Assembly: GCA_948567375.1 (NCBI GenBank)
Contig: OX419755.1
Coordinates: 16,001,001 to 16,065,000, forward strand
Reading direction: 5' to 3'
Source: Lunularia cruciata
Lineage: Eukaryota > Streptophyta > Marchantiopsida > Lunulariales > Lunulariaceae
DNA length: 64,000 nucleotides
In this document: in pieces, positions 53,131-64,000 of the stretch
Position numbering within the stretch: the stretch's first letter is position 1
How the letters are laid out: the number at the start of each line of letters is the position of its first letter
Program-made: the position numbers and the translations under genes
Notes under the pieces: model-generated
What the model saw: the letters and a program-made list of their open reading frames with translations, nothing else
What the model was told of the DNA's origin: nothing
The model's database searches: none

Positions 53131-56100
53131 CTTATCTTGCGCCGCCATCTTCTTTCAACCGGAAGATCTACCGTGGAAGAGTTGATCTGGTCGAAGGAAG
53201 AACGAAGCTAGGAACTAACGAAGTTAACGAACAAGGGAAACTTTCCCCGAAACATTATATCGTTAGGCAGGAGAAGACTCAGATCATCTTCTTCTGTGTG
53301 TGGAGGAGATGGTCAACCTCATTGACCATGTCTTTCAGTAACCCAGAGATAAACCAGTAAATCAAAAGGCTGGTTAGTCTGGCCCACGTGGTTACGAAAG
53401 AAGCACCAGGTGGTCATAGGAAGACAAAACTTCTGCGGCTGCTGCTGGTCTGCACTGATATCCGCGTGTGGGGCTGGCCGATGAAGCATCTATTTCCGCT
53501 CAGCGTGGCTTGTGGCGAAGGGATATATGATACTAGAAGTAACATGGTCATCGAGTGGAGATCTAGCTACTGTGTGTGTTTCCGGGTTTAGTGTCAGGCG
53601 GTATTCGAGATACAATACACACAACAACGCGGTAAGTAGTACCTGCCTGCTGCCGTCTGGTGCAGATAGATAAGGATGCTTGTCGCTGAGAATTCGACAA
53701 TTCTGAAGCTTGGAAAAGAGGGTGAGATTTACGTGCAAGAGAGTAGTAGGTGATGGAATGGTTCCGTTGTTTGCAGTTGTAGTGGTACTGTAGTAGATTA
53801 TCGGACAAGCATACAACGAGTCCTTTAGGAGACACAACGAGGCCCAAGAACAATGTCATACGCGAAAGGACAGTCACGTTCTGTTTTGGTATCTGGCCGA
53901 ATTGTCCACGGGTACACAGTAGTAAACTGGAGCGAAGTAGGAGAGGGATGGATGGAGGGAAAGTGAGAGGAGGGAGAGAGGAACGGAGCGGTGTTGGGGA
54001 AGAGAGGAACGGACCGGTGTTTGGGGCAGAAAGGTGGGGGCAGACTCACAGATGACTCACGTCTCTAGATCAGTTTCCTGGGACGTAATGTCGCAAGGCA
54101 CGTCTCGAGGACCTGCATAGGTCGGCAGAATTCTGAGAACAGGTAGGCCGGGACCGAAATCCACTCTTCCTTACTTCCGGGGAGCTGGGGCTACTGTCTA
54201 GCCTCTATTCTGAGCCAGTCACGGAGGCACGCTCGTTCCTGTTTACAGCAAAGAACGGTCATGACCTCCACAGCTTTGCAACGCAGAAGTTTCAGCTTTA
54301 TGATACACCAATACGTACGTGTTCACAAAACCAAGCATTCCAAGAATCATTGCGCTCTACCGGGTATGGTGAGGCACTGAATCTCGTGATCTACTCGCTT
54401 CAGTTCTATACAAATTTGCTACTCTTTACTCTAGGCCTACAGTAGTCGATCTTGACAGTAGTCCTATTCCCACTACAGTACTTCACTAGCTACGATGAGG
54501 GAGGGAGGGAGGGAACCTGCTATACCGGTGACAAGCCTCCTCGTTGCAAATTGGACACTTATTTAAAAAAGAGAAGATGAAGAATCCATGGAACATGTGG
54601 GCCATCAGCACTGTAGAGATGAGTTGGAGAACTATTCTTTTAGATATCAAGAGGATGGATTCATTTATTTTCTAAACCAATTTCCACAATGCTCCAAACC
54701 ACGATGAAACGACTCCTCCCACCAATAATTGTGTCTGTCGAAACGAGACTTCCTCCTCTCGTGTAAAGACAAGCCTGAATTTTTCTCGCTCGTGTCCAGC
54801 TATGGTCTCGATGTACGTGACGCAGGACTTATATTCCACGAGAGTATCCCTCGATGCGTACTCTTAGATATGCACGTCGTGTATACTTCGTAACTGGTGA
54901 AAGAGCGAGCACACAAGTGTGCTGCTGAGCGGTGCGGTGTTTAGACGAATAGATACACATGAAGGTTTGAGCAATAATTTGTCTAATGTGGTCAGACTAG
55001 TTGGAAACAGTACTTGACTAGAAGTGCTCGAAACCGATACCATGACTCAGGCAGGCAAGGCAGATACAGTTAGAAAGAAGTCAAATCTACGGGTTGGGGA
55101 TTCTATCCTCCATTGATACCGTACAAAAGGGACATTAATATCCTCCTAAGAAAACTGGGATGATGAAAACAAGAATTAACAGTCCATGTGTCTGTCTGAA
55201 CATCCAGTCCAGTTCTGCTCATTCGTAACAATTTTACATTGTGTGCTGACTGATTTCACATAGGTTCTATTCGGTTCTGCCATCTTCTTCTGCCCCAATT
55301 AGCAAAAATTATATAGATCGACCGTTCGCATGTCCGCGACTCTTCGTTAGCTCCGATCGGGAACATTTGACTCATAGTGTTACATGGATAATGTTGTTTT
55401 GGCTGTTGAGGATCGGGCCATTTTAGCAGCCCTCTGCACATGTCGGAGGGTCAACTGAAGAAAATTATATTTGTTGCTAATCTGGTCTAAAGATGTGGAG
55501 TCGTGCACAGAGGGTAGTTGGCTGCAGAATTTGTAAAATTCTTCCACCGAGAATTCCTCCAATTTGGCATCCAGCCAGACGATATCTCACGTAGTCATCC
55601 TTCTTTGTTTTTCATCTTTCAGAAAAGCCCATGTGAGTGCAGCTTCTCACCCCACCAGAGGATATCTACGCGTCACCCCACCACCACATGTGATGAGTAG
55701 TATCAGCACGCACTCTATCCACACCCAATTCTCTCTCTCTCTGTGCATTTTCCATTTGGCATTTACTGAAAACCTTTCTTCTGTTCGCTTCGAAGAAAGG
55801 AGAAAGATCCGGAGGGTTTCTATGTCTGGACGTGAACTCACAAAACCGAACTCTGAGCTGCTGGTCCGTCGATCTCAAACGTTGGTCAGATGTTCGTTCG
55901 AATGATAAGTTCCGTCCTCGTCCGTCCGTCCGTCTCTTCCTCGACGCCATCGTAGACGGTAAAGATGAGCCATAAGTCATAACGCGACGAACAGTTTGAT
56001 TGGGAGTAGCACTGCACATCCCGGACGACTAGGCAACCACGTGTGCTATACAGAGGGTGAAATCAGGCGCGGTTTCGAGCTTAACGCGTACTTGTCCGAA

Positions 56101-58218
56101 AGCGTTCTTTCTCTCTAGAAGAAGTTGTAGCGGAGATGAGAACTTCTAAAGAAGTAGCAAGTTTTCTGCGTCTTTCTCCATCATGTCGTTCTATTAGTTC
56201 GTAAGCAGAGAGAGAGAGGAAAGGCGATGGGGGATGGATGGAGGGGTCCGGTCGAGAGTCCGGGGACCACCTGGATGAGAAGCTAGTTTGATTGGTGCCT
56301 TTCTTGGATTCGCTCAACTAACCCTGGAACTTAAAACACTGTTCTGTGAATTCTGCCAACTCCACCCTCCCTCATTGTCGTAGCCCTACTAGGAGGTGCA
56401 GTGAAGTGCTGCTGTTCCTGCTGCTGCTGCTACATATAGCGTTTTGATTTCACCACCCAGGTCCAGAGTAGGACGATGGGATTAAAGACACGCATTGTTA
56501 GTTAACCATAACCATTAATGTGCCTTGACTTCTCCTTTTAACCTTTGGGAGAATGTAGGCCATGCGACACGTGGGTTCAAGAAGCTGGTCAGCGAAATTT
56601 TCTGTCACTAAACTCGCCACACTTACTTCTTCTCACTTCACCGCCGTTCCAGGTTCAAGTGGGTTTCCGTTTGTTTGTAATCCGTACAACCTGCCGGCGC
56701 TCCCCTCCTCTGAACTCCAGTTTTCTCCTGTAATCGTTTCTCTTGCTTTGTTGAGCTTTTTTCTCGGTGACGGGATTAAGGAAAAGCGGAATTCCCACTC
56801 GCTCGTGCCAGCTGCTGCTGCACCTGAACTCTAGCTGAACAATCAGGATTTATGTTCCAAAGGGCATCGTAAGTTCTCGTAGCGTGCACGCTGATGTATA
56901 AAGTCGAGAAGGGAGAGGGAGCGACTAGATCACCAGGTCAGCGTGGGTTGGGGTAGGGAGGTAGGAGCATACGAACGGAGAGCGAGTCTTCATTAGGGTC
57001 CTCGGTCCTTGAGAAGGTACGTCCCTGTTTAACTAGCCAGTGTCCGCGCAATATCTCTAATGAATTGAGAGAAAAAAAGTTTCCTTTTCTTCGCTACATT
57101 TTAAAATTTATAGTTGAAAATACTTCAGACTCTAACGATGTCAACATAATACATAAACAACCACATCCAAATCTAACCATGATACTAATTGATAATCTTA
57201 AAGTCATATATTTTGGACCCAGCGAATTGTGCCTGGGAGGAGAGCCATCCCCGTAAATTTCCTGGTTATGCGGTGACTCTTGGTTTTAGTGGATCGTGCC
57301 TCCTTTTACAACACGGAAATTCAAACTGAGGTATCTCAATGGAGACTCGCGCAAACTTACGAACAAATGAGAGGTTGATGAGAACGTGTTTCGGGGAAGT
57401 TGCCTCTCTGACCTTATCTCAGACACCGTTCGGCCCCACGGATGACTACTGTAGTATAGTGTTCGTTTCGTTGGGGAACCATGTGAAGTATCTAATGTGC
57501 ACACAGACTTATTTTCTGTGGTGGGTACTGTTTTCATGAAGATGTTAGTTTCGCTGGCCGGCATCCTTTCGCTGGTGGTGGTGGTGCTACCACTGTAGTG
57601 GGGAGTAGCGAGGCAGGCAGCAGTAGAGCACGGGGGTGGGGGACGATTTCATTACAGTGCATTTCCAGTGATGACTCCTGGGGAGAAAGTTGTCCAGAGC
57701 ACACAAACAAAAATAGGATGTACGAGCTCCATGGTTGTTAAAATTTGAAGAGCATTCGTGTCATGAATTTACCCCGTAGTGGGATTTTTCACCTGCCCGA
57801 TATGACATATAGCGTGATACATCGTCGGCCACGAAAAGTATTCAACTTCATCCATTACGTGATTGGCCCATATGCATTAAGTACTCAATGATTTTTTTCA
57901 ACTGTTGTGGAGAATTTTTTAAGTATTTGATGATGACCTTACTACCTAAGTGAGGATCTCTGCCCACGAGAGAGTAATGAATACACCCCTATTCATTCCT
58001 TTATAGGACCTCAATTTATGGACAGCTCCGGTCCAACAGAGCAATGTGATGCGATGCGAAGTTTGGCTAGGTTTTCATATTCACGAGGGTCATTCATTTC
58101 CATGACTTGTCATTGCTCCTAATTGATGAAGTTCTCATCTCTCCAGTGGAGCATTTTGATGGCAATCGGGCAAGACACATCTTTCTTCACGACCTCATGA
58201 ATGTTCTCGTTTTCTCGA
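53131..58218. other. Unassigned DNA, no supported gene
   Basis: Short overlapping frames on both strands without motifs (for example 55564-55905 plus, 55666-56019 minus and 56562-56834 plus). G-rich GGGAGGGAGGGAGGGA-type runs occur near 53940-53990 and 54495-54515. CAG/CTG triplets lie near 56410-56435. 56560-56850 has TTCCAG and GTAAGT-like signals around short open stretches, but no coherent exon chain could be built. Confidence 0.4.
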
Positions 58219-58345
58219 TTGGCCAGAAGTGATGCTCGGGGTGCATTTTGATCTCGTGATGAAATCTCATGACTTTATGGGTTGGCCAAAAGTTATACTC
58301 CGGGGGCATTTTGATCTCGTGATGGAATTTTATGGCATTTTGTTC
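58219..58345 (+). repeat. Tandem duplication, period 63 bp
   Basis: TTGGCCAGAAGTGATGCTC at 58219 and TTGGCCAAAAGTTATACTC at 58282 begin two units. Both continue GGGGTGCATTTTG / GGGGGCATTTTG and ATCTCGTGATG. A weaker relative precedes them (GTGGAGCATTTTGATGGC at 58145). Confidence 0.8.
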
Positions 58346-61149
58346 TGATGATCATCAACACTACCCTATTCTAGGATGGAAGGACGAGATGAGATTATTC
58401 ATAATGAGGAAAGAGTACGTCCCAATAGAGGCTTGATTCAATCGTCGACTGTTCCTAATGAGCAATGGGGGTTGAACCTTTCAAAATCACTGCTGTTTCT
58501 TCGTACATCACTTGAAGATCAGCATTCAGATACATGTTTTGAGCCTCGACATTCATCAGGGAGTGTAGGAAAACACTCATGAGAAGATGCTTCAATTCCC
58601 ACTTCGAATACGTACACGAAAAGCAAGTCTCACTGATTCAAAATGTACATATTTCAGTGTGTGACCTACTTTTTTAAAGATGACCGAAATGTTTGCAGGA
58701 CAGTATGGAGAAGGACGATGCCTTGAAAAGGACAAGATCACCAATCTTCTCTTCCAAGTTGTAGTGATAATCCACCCACAGTGGAGCCTGCATGAAAACG
58801 CATGAGGGTTGCATGTTTATTCTACCACACATTTTAACAATTTGGACTCCAGGATTGAACAACAGTGCCCGATAAATAATTCAAGAGGACCTCCGCCAAT
58901 AACTTTCTATTTTACTTGATTGCAAGTGTCTTGATGAGACGCAATACACACAGTGCTGGAGCCAGCTGGCACTTACTAGATGGCCTGCAGAAAATAACGT
59001 TCAAAATTCCATACTTTAAGTCTAGATAGTGACAACAACAACAGTTGCAAAATCACAAGTGAACGAAACCGCTTGCAAGCTTTCTCCCACTGTGCCATAA
59101 GCGACTGTCAGTCCCAAAATCTTCACTATTCACATAGTAAAGGCCTTCGGACACCTTCATGTAACACTATTCAAAAGGTGTCGAGACGTGTTGACATGAC
59201 ATGTGACCCAGTCTCCCAGCTAAAAAATGAGCAAGCATCTCAGTTAAGTCTTGACGTAGAGGCTCTACTTACAGGCCTGATATTCCCATAAGTATAACTG
59301 GATGTATGACTCAATTGTTCTTCCTTGCGTCTTGATTATTAAAAGTGACGGTTAAGCGATCAGAGGGCTTTACAAAGACGTAACCAAGCATATTACGTGC
59401 GATTGATGACCTAGATCTAACGGGACATCGATTTTTTAAATATCCCATCAGTGATTCATCATCCACCACCTATAGTCCCGAACATCATAGAGGGTGGTGA
59501 TATCCCCATCTAATATCTTTCTATTTGCAGAAGCTCTTTCACAATCGTGGGCATACAAACCAGGAAGGCCAACCAAGCGACTACAGCAATTTTATTTACC
59601 TCAAAAGACCATGCGATACCATCATGGAACCTCAGGCTGTAGTTAATCAGACATAAGGACATGTTAGGTCATGTGGTAATCACAGCCCAATTTGATTTGA
59701 CGTACTTCTACCCGTCCAAGTCTCAATACAAATGATTCATGTATGCTTTTATTCGTTAAACTCGCACTAGTCAATCGCATCATAACTGATGCTTGACCAA
59801 ATTCCGAAACCTGTTAGGAGCAACGTTATATGATAGATTATCGTTCAGCTACTGTTTACCTGTATTATCACAACCGCTGATTGCGTTAATAGACATTTTG
59901 GTGACCTTTATAGAAAGGGAATGATTAGATTTTGGGTAAGGGAGGCGAAGTTATAAATTGTGAAAGTCCAGCAGATGAATCGAGAAAAAGAAACATTGAG
60001 GGAGACCATTTCAAGATAGAGAGACAGAAGAGAGAAGAGAAAGCCATGTTCCATTGCTGGTCAAATGCCCTACAGTTCAGTCTTGTCTTGTCCGGTAAAA
60101 CCCAGGTTTCTTCTAAGTGGCAGTATCAACAGTACTAATGTCCTTGATTCATGTAAGCAATAATATTAAGAATCCAGCATAATCCTCCCAGCAGCACACA
60201 CATACGGTAAGCTGGGTAAGGCAAAAGCCTAAGAATCATCAAAACGCTTAAGCCGGTGCGATGAATCGCCAGATACAGAGAGAAGAGAGAAGAGAGAGGA
60301 GAGATAGACAGGCTTCATTGCTGCGGAAACAGCAGCAGCTGCTAGATTAGAGAGACTCCAGATGAGGAATTGATCGAGTCGTTTTAGATTTCTGTCTTTG
60401 TTTCCTCCCGACACGGAATTGAGGAGAGTAGAATTAATTAGAGGAGCGGGGGAGGGGAGAGAGAAAGAGATTTAATAAATTTGGCAACGCAAGGGGAGAG
60501 ATTGGACATAACCGTCGTACTTGAAAAGAGAGCTTATATTCATGCAGGCTGCTGCCATCGTCGATTTCGGATCCAATCGTTCTTTCTAAAAATCCCCCGC
60601 TTTTCCGCCTTACTTACTTCCTTTGACGGACGGAAGAAGGACGTCTCATGGACGCGCGAACGACCCTCTCGGCGTACGATGCACGGGTGCGTCCACGCGT
60701 CCTACGGAGAAAATGGATTAACAAAAGGGAAGGGAGATACTATTTATTAATTTTCCTCACAACCAACCGGCGAAGGCATCCTGGGCCGACAACGGAATCT
60801 GCTGACTTTAATGTCACATGCCGGGAAAGGCTAAACATCTGCCGTGGAACTCGAGTCGGGACTCTGGTTTTACACCAGGACCCCGGTAAAGGTTAGCTGA
60901 CGTATCTTGTGCACGGTGAGAGCATAAAAGAGTTAACGTCCACTCTGATTCACGCCGGCGGGCGGGCCCTCTGCCCTTTTAACGTGCTCTCACAGAGTAG
61001 TCCCTTCCCTGAGGACTCGGACGTATCGGCGATTAATTAGCACGCTAATAAACCAGTTTTAGGCCCGTTCGAGTGTTAGGCTTGTCTATGACGACGGCCA
61101 TCCATCCCTGTAAATGACGGCCGCACGGTCGCCGTCCTTTTAGGGCTAT
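58346..61149. other. Unassigned DNA; CG-rich from about 60480 onward
   Basis: Left of 60400 there are only short unrecognised frames (58376-58582, 59073-59291). From about 60480 the sequence becomes rich in CG dinucleotides (for example GACGCGCGAACG near 60650 and CACGCGTCCTACGG near 60690), in contrast to the CG-poor retroelement regions. That fits an unmethylated promoter area. The frames 60481-60750 and 60648-60896 overlap and have no motif. Confidence 0.4.
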
Positions 61150-61159
61150 GGCGCGGGGA

Positions 61160-61230
61160 TGTCTACTATATAGTTTCGCTCGTCTGATACAATTCTCCGC
61201 CCTCTTTCTCTCTGTGTGCCTTTCGTCGGA
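61160..61230 (+). promoter_or_regulatory. Candidate core promoter and short leader
   Basis: CTATATAG at 61166-61173 is a TATA box candidate. About 30 bases downstream begins a pyrimidine-rich leader (CCGCCCTCTTTCTCTCTGTG, 61198-61217), followed by an ATG at 61234 in a short open stretch with a good donor at its end. The CG-rich upstream region agrees with a promoter. This is inference from signals only. Confidence 0.45.
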
Positions 61231-61233
61231 GAT

Positions 61234-61272
61234 ATGTGGCTTCTGAGAGGAGAGAAGGCTGTCAAGCAGCAG
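61234..61272 (+). CDS. Candidate first coding exon, MWLLRGEKAVKQQ
   Basis: ATG 61234 opens 13 codons up to CAG at 61272, followed by GTGAGT, a consensus donor. It follows the candidate TATA box and leader at the right distance. No second exon could be identified with confidence; possible acceptors occur near 61635 (GCCCAG) and further on. If the region is not spliced here, the frame continues to 61554 (112 codons) without a motif. I do not recognise the product. Confidence 0.25.
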
Positions 61273-62329
61273 GTGAGTGCTCAGCGCTTCCGTCTTTCGG
61301 GTCGGGTGGGTCGAATTCAGTTGGAGGAGAAAGGAGGGGGAAGGCATCGTCTGCCTCCCTCTCCATTCAGTCACGTCCTATCCCCTCTTTGTTCTCACTC
61401 TCCTCGCCACCCAGCAAAGTGCAGCAGCAGTAGCATCCATGGCTGGTTGGGCTGGGCTGCCTTGTGTCTGTCGGCTGTTTGTCTAAGTGGGTCTATCTAT
61501 CTATCTGTCCATGGGACCTTCGAAGTGTCTTCTGCTTCTTCGTCTGCGTCTTAGCTTTCTCACTGCGTGGGAATGAACATCTGACGCTGCATAGAGTCTA
61601 CGGACAGCAACGAACGAAAGAAATCCCGGGGCCCAGGTTCGATTGGCCGATTGCGCCTGGTAAGAAATGGTCGAGCGTGACTCGTTTCGTCGCTATCTCT
61701 GGATTGCTGAGCGATCCGATGTGACAGGAGATTTCCGCTCCACACACGGACGGCGGTGTTGCTGGCGCTTTATCACCTGGGTTGAGTTATGTGATATCGG
61801 GTTTTTCACCCGGAGAGATCCGGGGGATCAAAAGTGATGATTGTTGTGTAGTCCCAACCGCCACGCATTCCTCCATCTCTGGAACACGGAAATTGGGTCG
61901 AGGTTTGGAGCTCGATCAAGCTTTCCTGCTACCACCGACCATGCCTGGGCTATGCACGCCGTGCCATATACAGTGTGCGATGATTATTGATATCTGATAA
62001 ATTCCCTCTCTCGACCAATTCGAGGGTGGATTAAACGAGATAACAAAGCTGCCGCCTCCGGGCGGATCCTAATAAATGAGACGTTTCGGAGCGACCAACA
62101 GCTACACTGGTTTGTCAAGTCCTAAAGCAGGGATTGTGCACGAGTTCGCACAAGTCCGATCCACTTCGACGCTGTACAATTCGGGGGGTTTGAGGAATGC
62201 GCAACTTGCTGGGCGCAGCAACGTTGTAGAGGTCGTACTGGATGACCCTAACTGGCCATGTCTGGGCAAATTTCTAGACCGAAGAGGAATATGGTTTCAG
62301 AGATGTCTATTCACAAGGTTAGCTCATTA

Positions 62330-62780
62330 GTACGAGGTCCGGCTTATGACCTTACGAACAGCACCTCCCAGCTGGGCCACAGGTTCTTGCACAGCGTCCG
62401 TAGCCTTGGCCAGCACTTCAGTGAAATCCGGCTCCTCATTCGCCTCCAAAGCCGAGGGTACACATTCCTTTTGATGCGGCCGGGTCGTAGGACAATCACG
62501 TCGGGCTGGGAAGACATCAAATATAGAACAACTTGGTTATCAATCTTAACCATCAGGTTTGCTCTATCAGTCCCATATTGCTGCTGATTGAGTACCAAAG
62601 ACTCCTGATCTATCAGATAATGCCAATCACTCTAAAAAACTGGATCGCTTTTAGCGCAATTCCTTCTGGTGCCAGCTCTTGGACTAGAATATAGTTAAAA
62701 GTCCCTGACCTGAAACGCTATCGAGTTCACATTGTTCGCAATGGCCCTGAATTGTCCGTGCCGAACTCCTATTAGCACTA
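62330..62780 (-). pseudogene. Decayed coding sequence of unknown family, minus strand
   Basis: Four protein-like stretches follow one another on the minus strand in different frames. From about 62780 down these are TIVLIGVRHGQFRAIANN, then VQELAPEGIALKAIQFFRV, then DWHYLIDQESLVLNQQQYGT with LMVKIDNQVVLYLMSSQPDV (frame 62344-62598 and just beyond), and finally ALEANEEPDFTEVLAKATD with VAQLGGAVRKVISRTSY and a stop at about 62333. Each is balanced in composition and reads like real protein, but stops and shifts separate them, and no good splice sites join them. I do not recognise the family. It could be a transposon protein or a host pseudogene. Confidence 0.35.
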
Positions 62781-62840
62781 TTGTATGCATCGGTTGCGAT
62801 GTCTCACGCTATCTCTATTTCTAACTTGCTGTAGCAGTTA

Positions 62841-63215
62841 GTGGAGTGCGGTCAGACAGGTCGTTCATGTCCAGCGAAGGAACCTGCTGTTATCTCCATC
62901 CCTCATAAGCCTCACGAGGTGCTAAATTGCATTGGTAGGCTTCGAATCACTGGGGTCGGCGAGGCCGACGAGGCTTTGCTTCAGCGACACGGCATGTGCG
63001 GAAAATCGGAAGCGAGTAGTGCCCGTGTAGCTGTGGATGGCGTGCGGCAGAGCCCCGTTGTGGGGAATGTCGCATGGCCCGAATCCATTGAAGGCTCAGT
63101 TCATAGCTGCCGCCTAGGTGAATTCGGACCAGGCTTCATTCCCCTCAGCACGGCTCATTGCAAATATTTAGCGCATTCTAGCGGATTTCGCTTCGACGAG
63201 CTGCGGCTGCTGTGA
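62841..63215 (+). CDS. Unrecognised ORF, 124 codons
   Basis: The frame is open from before 62841 (an acceptor-like TGTAGCAG ends at about 62836) to a TGA at 63213-63215. It contains CPAKEPAVISIPHKPHEVLN, then RLRITGVGEADEALLQRHGM and GPGFIPLSTAHCKYLAHSSG. There is no signal peptide, membrane span or motif that I know. The length is more than expected by chance for this composition, but a non-ATG (GTG) start and lack of homologues in memory keep this uncertain. It could be a last exon, given the acceptor-like site. Confidence 0.3.
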   Translation: MECGQTGRSCPAKEPAVISIPHKPHEVLNCIGRLRITGVGEADEALLQRHGMCGKSEASSARVAVDGVRQSPVVGNVAWPESIEGSVHSCRLGEFGPGFIPLSTAHCKYLAHSSGFRFDELRLL

Positions 63216-64000
63216 CTATGATTAAATCTCTATTTTAGCTCTTCAGCTTATACACTGGAGCGAATCCGATTTCATCCAGGGCACAGACGTCTAATCTGCT
63301 CCAATGCCGAAGGTTTACTCATCTATCCCACGCGTCGTACATCTTCCCTTGGTCTACCGATCGTCAAAACTCAGATGACGCACATTATCAATCTTCTCTC
63401 TCGATTTTATCACCGTTTGTTAGCTTGTGACATGCATTGACAGTGTACGTGAGGCATCTCTCGGGTGTCCACTCGTCTCCCCCCAGTCCGCAGTAGGTAC
63501 AGATCTTTGCCGAATTAATCAGAAGTCTCAGGCTCTAGGTCAACCCTCGCATACGTCCCATTATTTGTTTCCAGTCGTGGGTAGAATCTAGCTAAGAATC
63601 TGTTTTACCTTCATTCTTTCTCTTCTATCTTCGGCTGGCGCACGAACGGACACACGATCACATAATAACGGCTTTCATTGCCATGGAAGTGGAGCTATGA
63701 ACGGAATGCGGATGTTATGTTTCATCATTCACTTGTTTGTGGAAAGCGTGAGTTCCTGACTAAAAAACATCGCTGTTCTGAGTTTGAAAAAGTACTTACT
63801 CTTCTTGAGTCCACCATTGAACGTGGCAGCGCTTGCAGGTGGAAAGATGATTCTAGCCGGCGTATACCCTGGTGCATCCAAACGTTTTGATGTGGGAAGG
63901 GTGATCGTCACCACTTTTCTCTCGGTGTGTATTCAAATTGTTCGCTGAATGTTGCATGAGGTATGCCAGGGAAGTTTTTCTCTTTTAATCCAGGTATTGT
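63216..64000. other. Right end of window; strand-ambiguous open stretch at about 63735-63970
   Basis: Two overlapping stretches read like protein. On the plus strand, about 63757-63950 gives NIAVLSLKKYLLFLSPPLNV, AALAGGKMILAGVYPGASKR and FDVGRVIVTTFLSV. On the minus strand, 63729-63914 gives VTITLPTSKRLDAPGYTPAR and IIFPPASAATFNGGLKK, followed by a GTAAGT donor-like site. Only one can be the real reading. I cannot tell which, and I recognise neither. The rest of this segment shows no gene. Confidence 0.25.

Noticed and set aside
61630-61665. GGTTCGATT box resembling a tRNA T-arm
   Set aside because: No acceptor stem, D-arm or anticodon arm could be placed around it.

Overview
The window reads as nuclear DNA of a land plant. 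It holds Ty3/gypsy retrotransposons primed by initiator tRNA-Met, including chromodomain-bearing chromoviruses, and one clean ten-exon gene with GT-AG introns that matches the plant UNC93-like family. The sequence does not fix the lineage. A non-seed plant is possible, but that is only an impression.

Layout. 1-7362: end of an unidentified repeat, then a decayed Ty3/gypsy element on the minus strand (element 1). 7363-15328: a decayed chromovirus on the minus strand (element A), whose reverse transcriptase is split by a 2.5 kb TG...CA insertion at 10154-12702. 15329-20095: repeat-like and AT-rich DNA, a small repeat cluster, and the region upstream of the main gene. 20096-24636: UNC93-like membrane protein gene (504 codons in my exon model). 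24637-30700: intergenic, with a 3 kb AT-rich block. 30701-32321: an upstream ORF and a probable two-exon gene with a KSPTD...SPISKGLLAR motif. 32322-40887: microsatellites, a second copy of the 18.5 kb repeat family, a foldback element and more AT-rich DNA. 40893-46453: a full-length sister chromovirus (element B) on the plus strand, with two LTRs and a TGTAT target duplication. 46459-48106: three tandem duplications and a retroelement-derived reading frame. 48107-64000: mostly unassigned DNA of more normal composition, with a twin hairpin at 52999-53130, a possible promoter near 61165 and a few unassigned reading frames at the right end.

The best supported gene is UNC93-like. All retroelement proteins are broken. 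Elements A and B share the same defects: an in-frame TGA at gag codon 20 and DFG in place of the protease DSG/DTG. This suggests that an already defective source was copied with proteins supplied in trans. Their LTRs carry TTCnnGAA / GAAnnTTCnnGAA arrays upstream of the TATA box, which match the plant heat-shock element consensus. That array, the recurring palindromes (gag, 5' LTR, 37.8 kb, 53.0 kb) and the SPTD-motif gene are the items I would look at first.

All coordinates and alignments were made by eye. No homology search was run, so family names rest on motif recognition.
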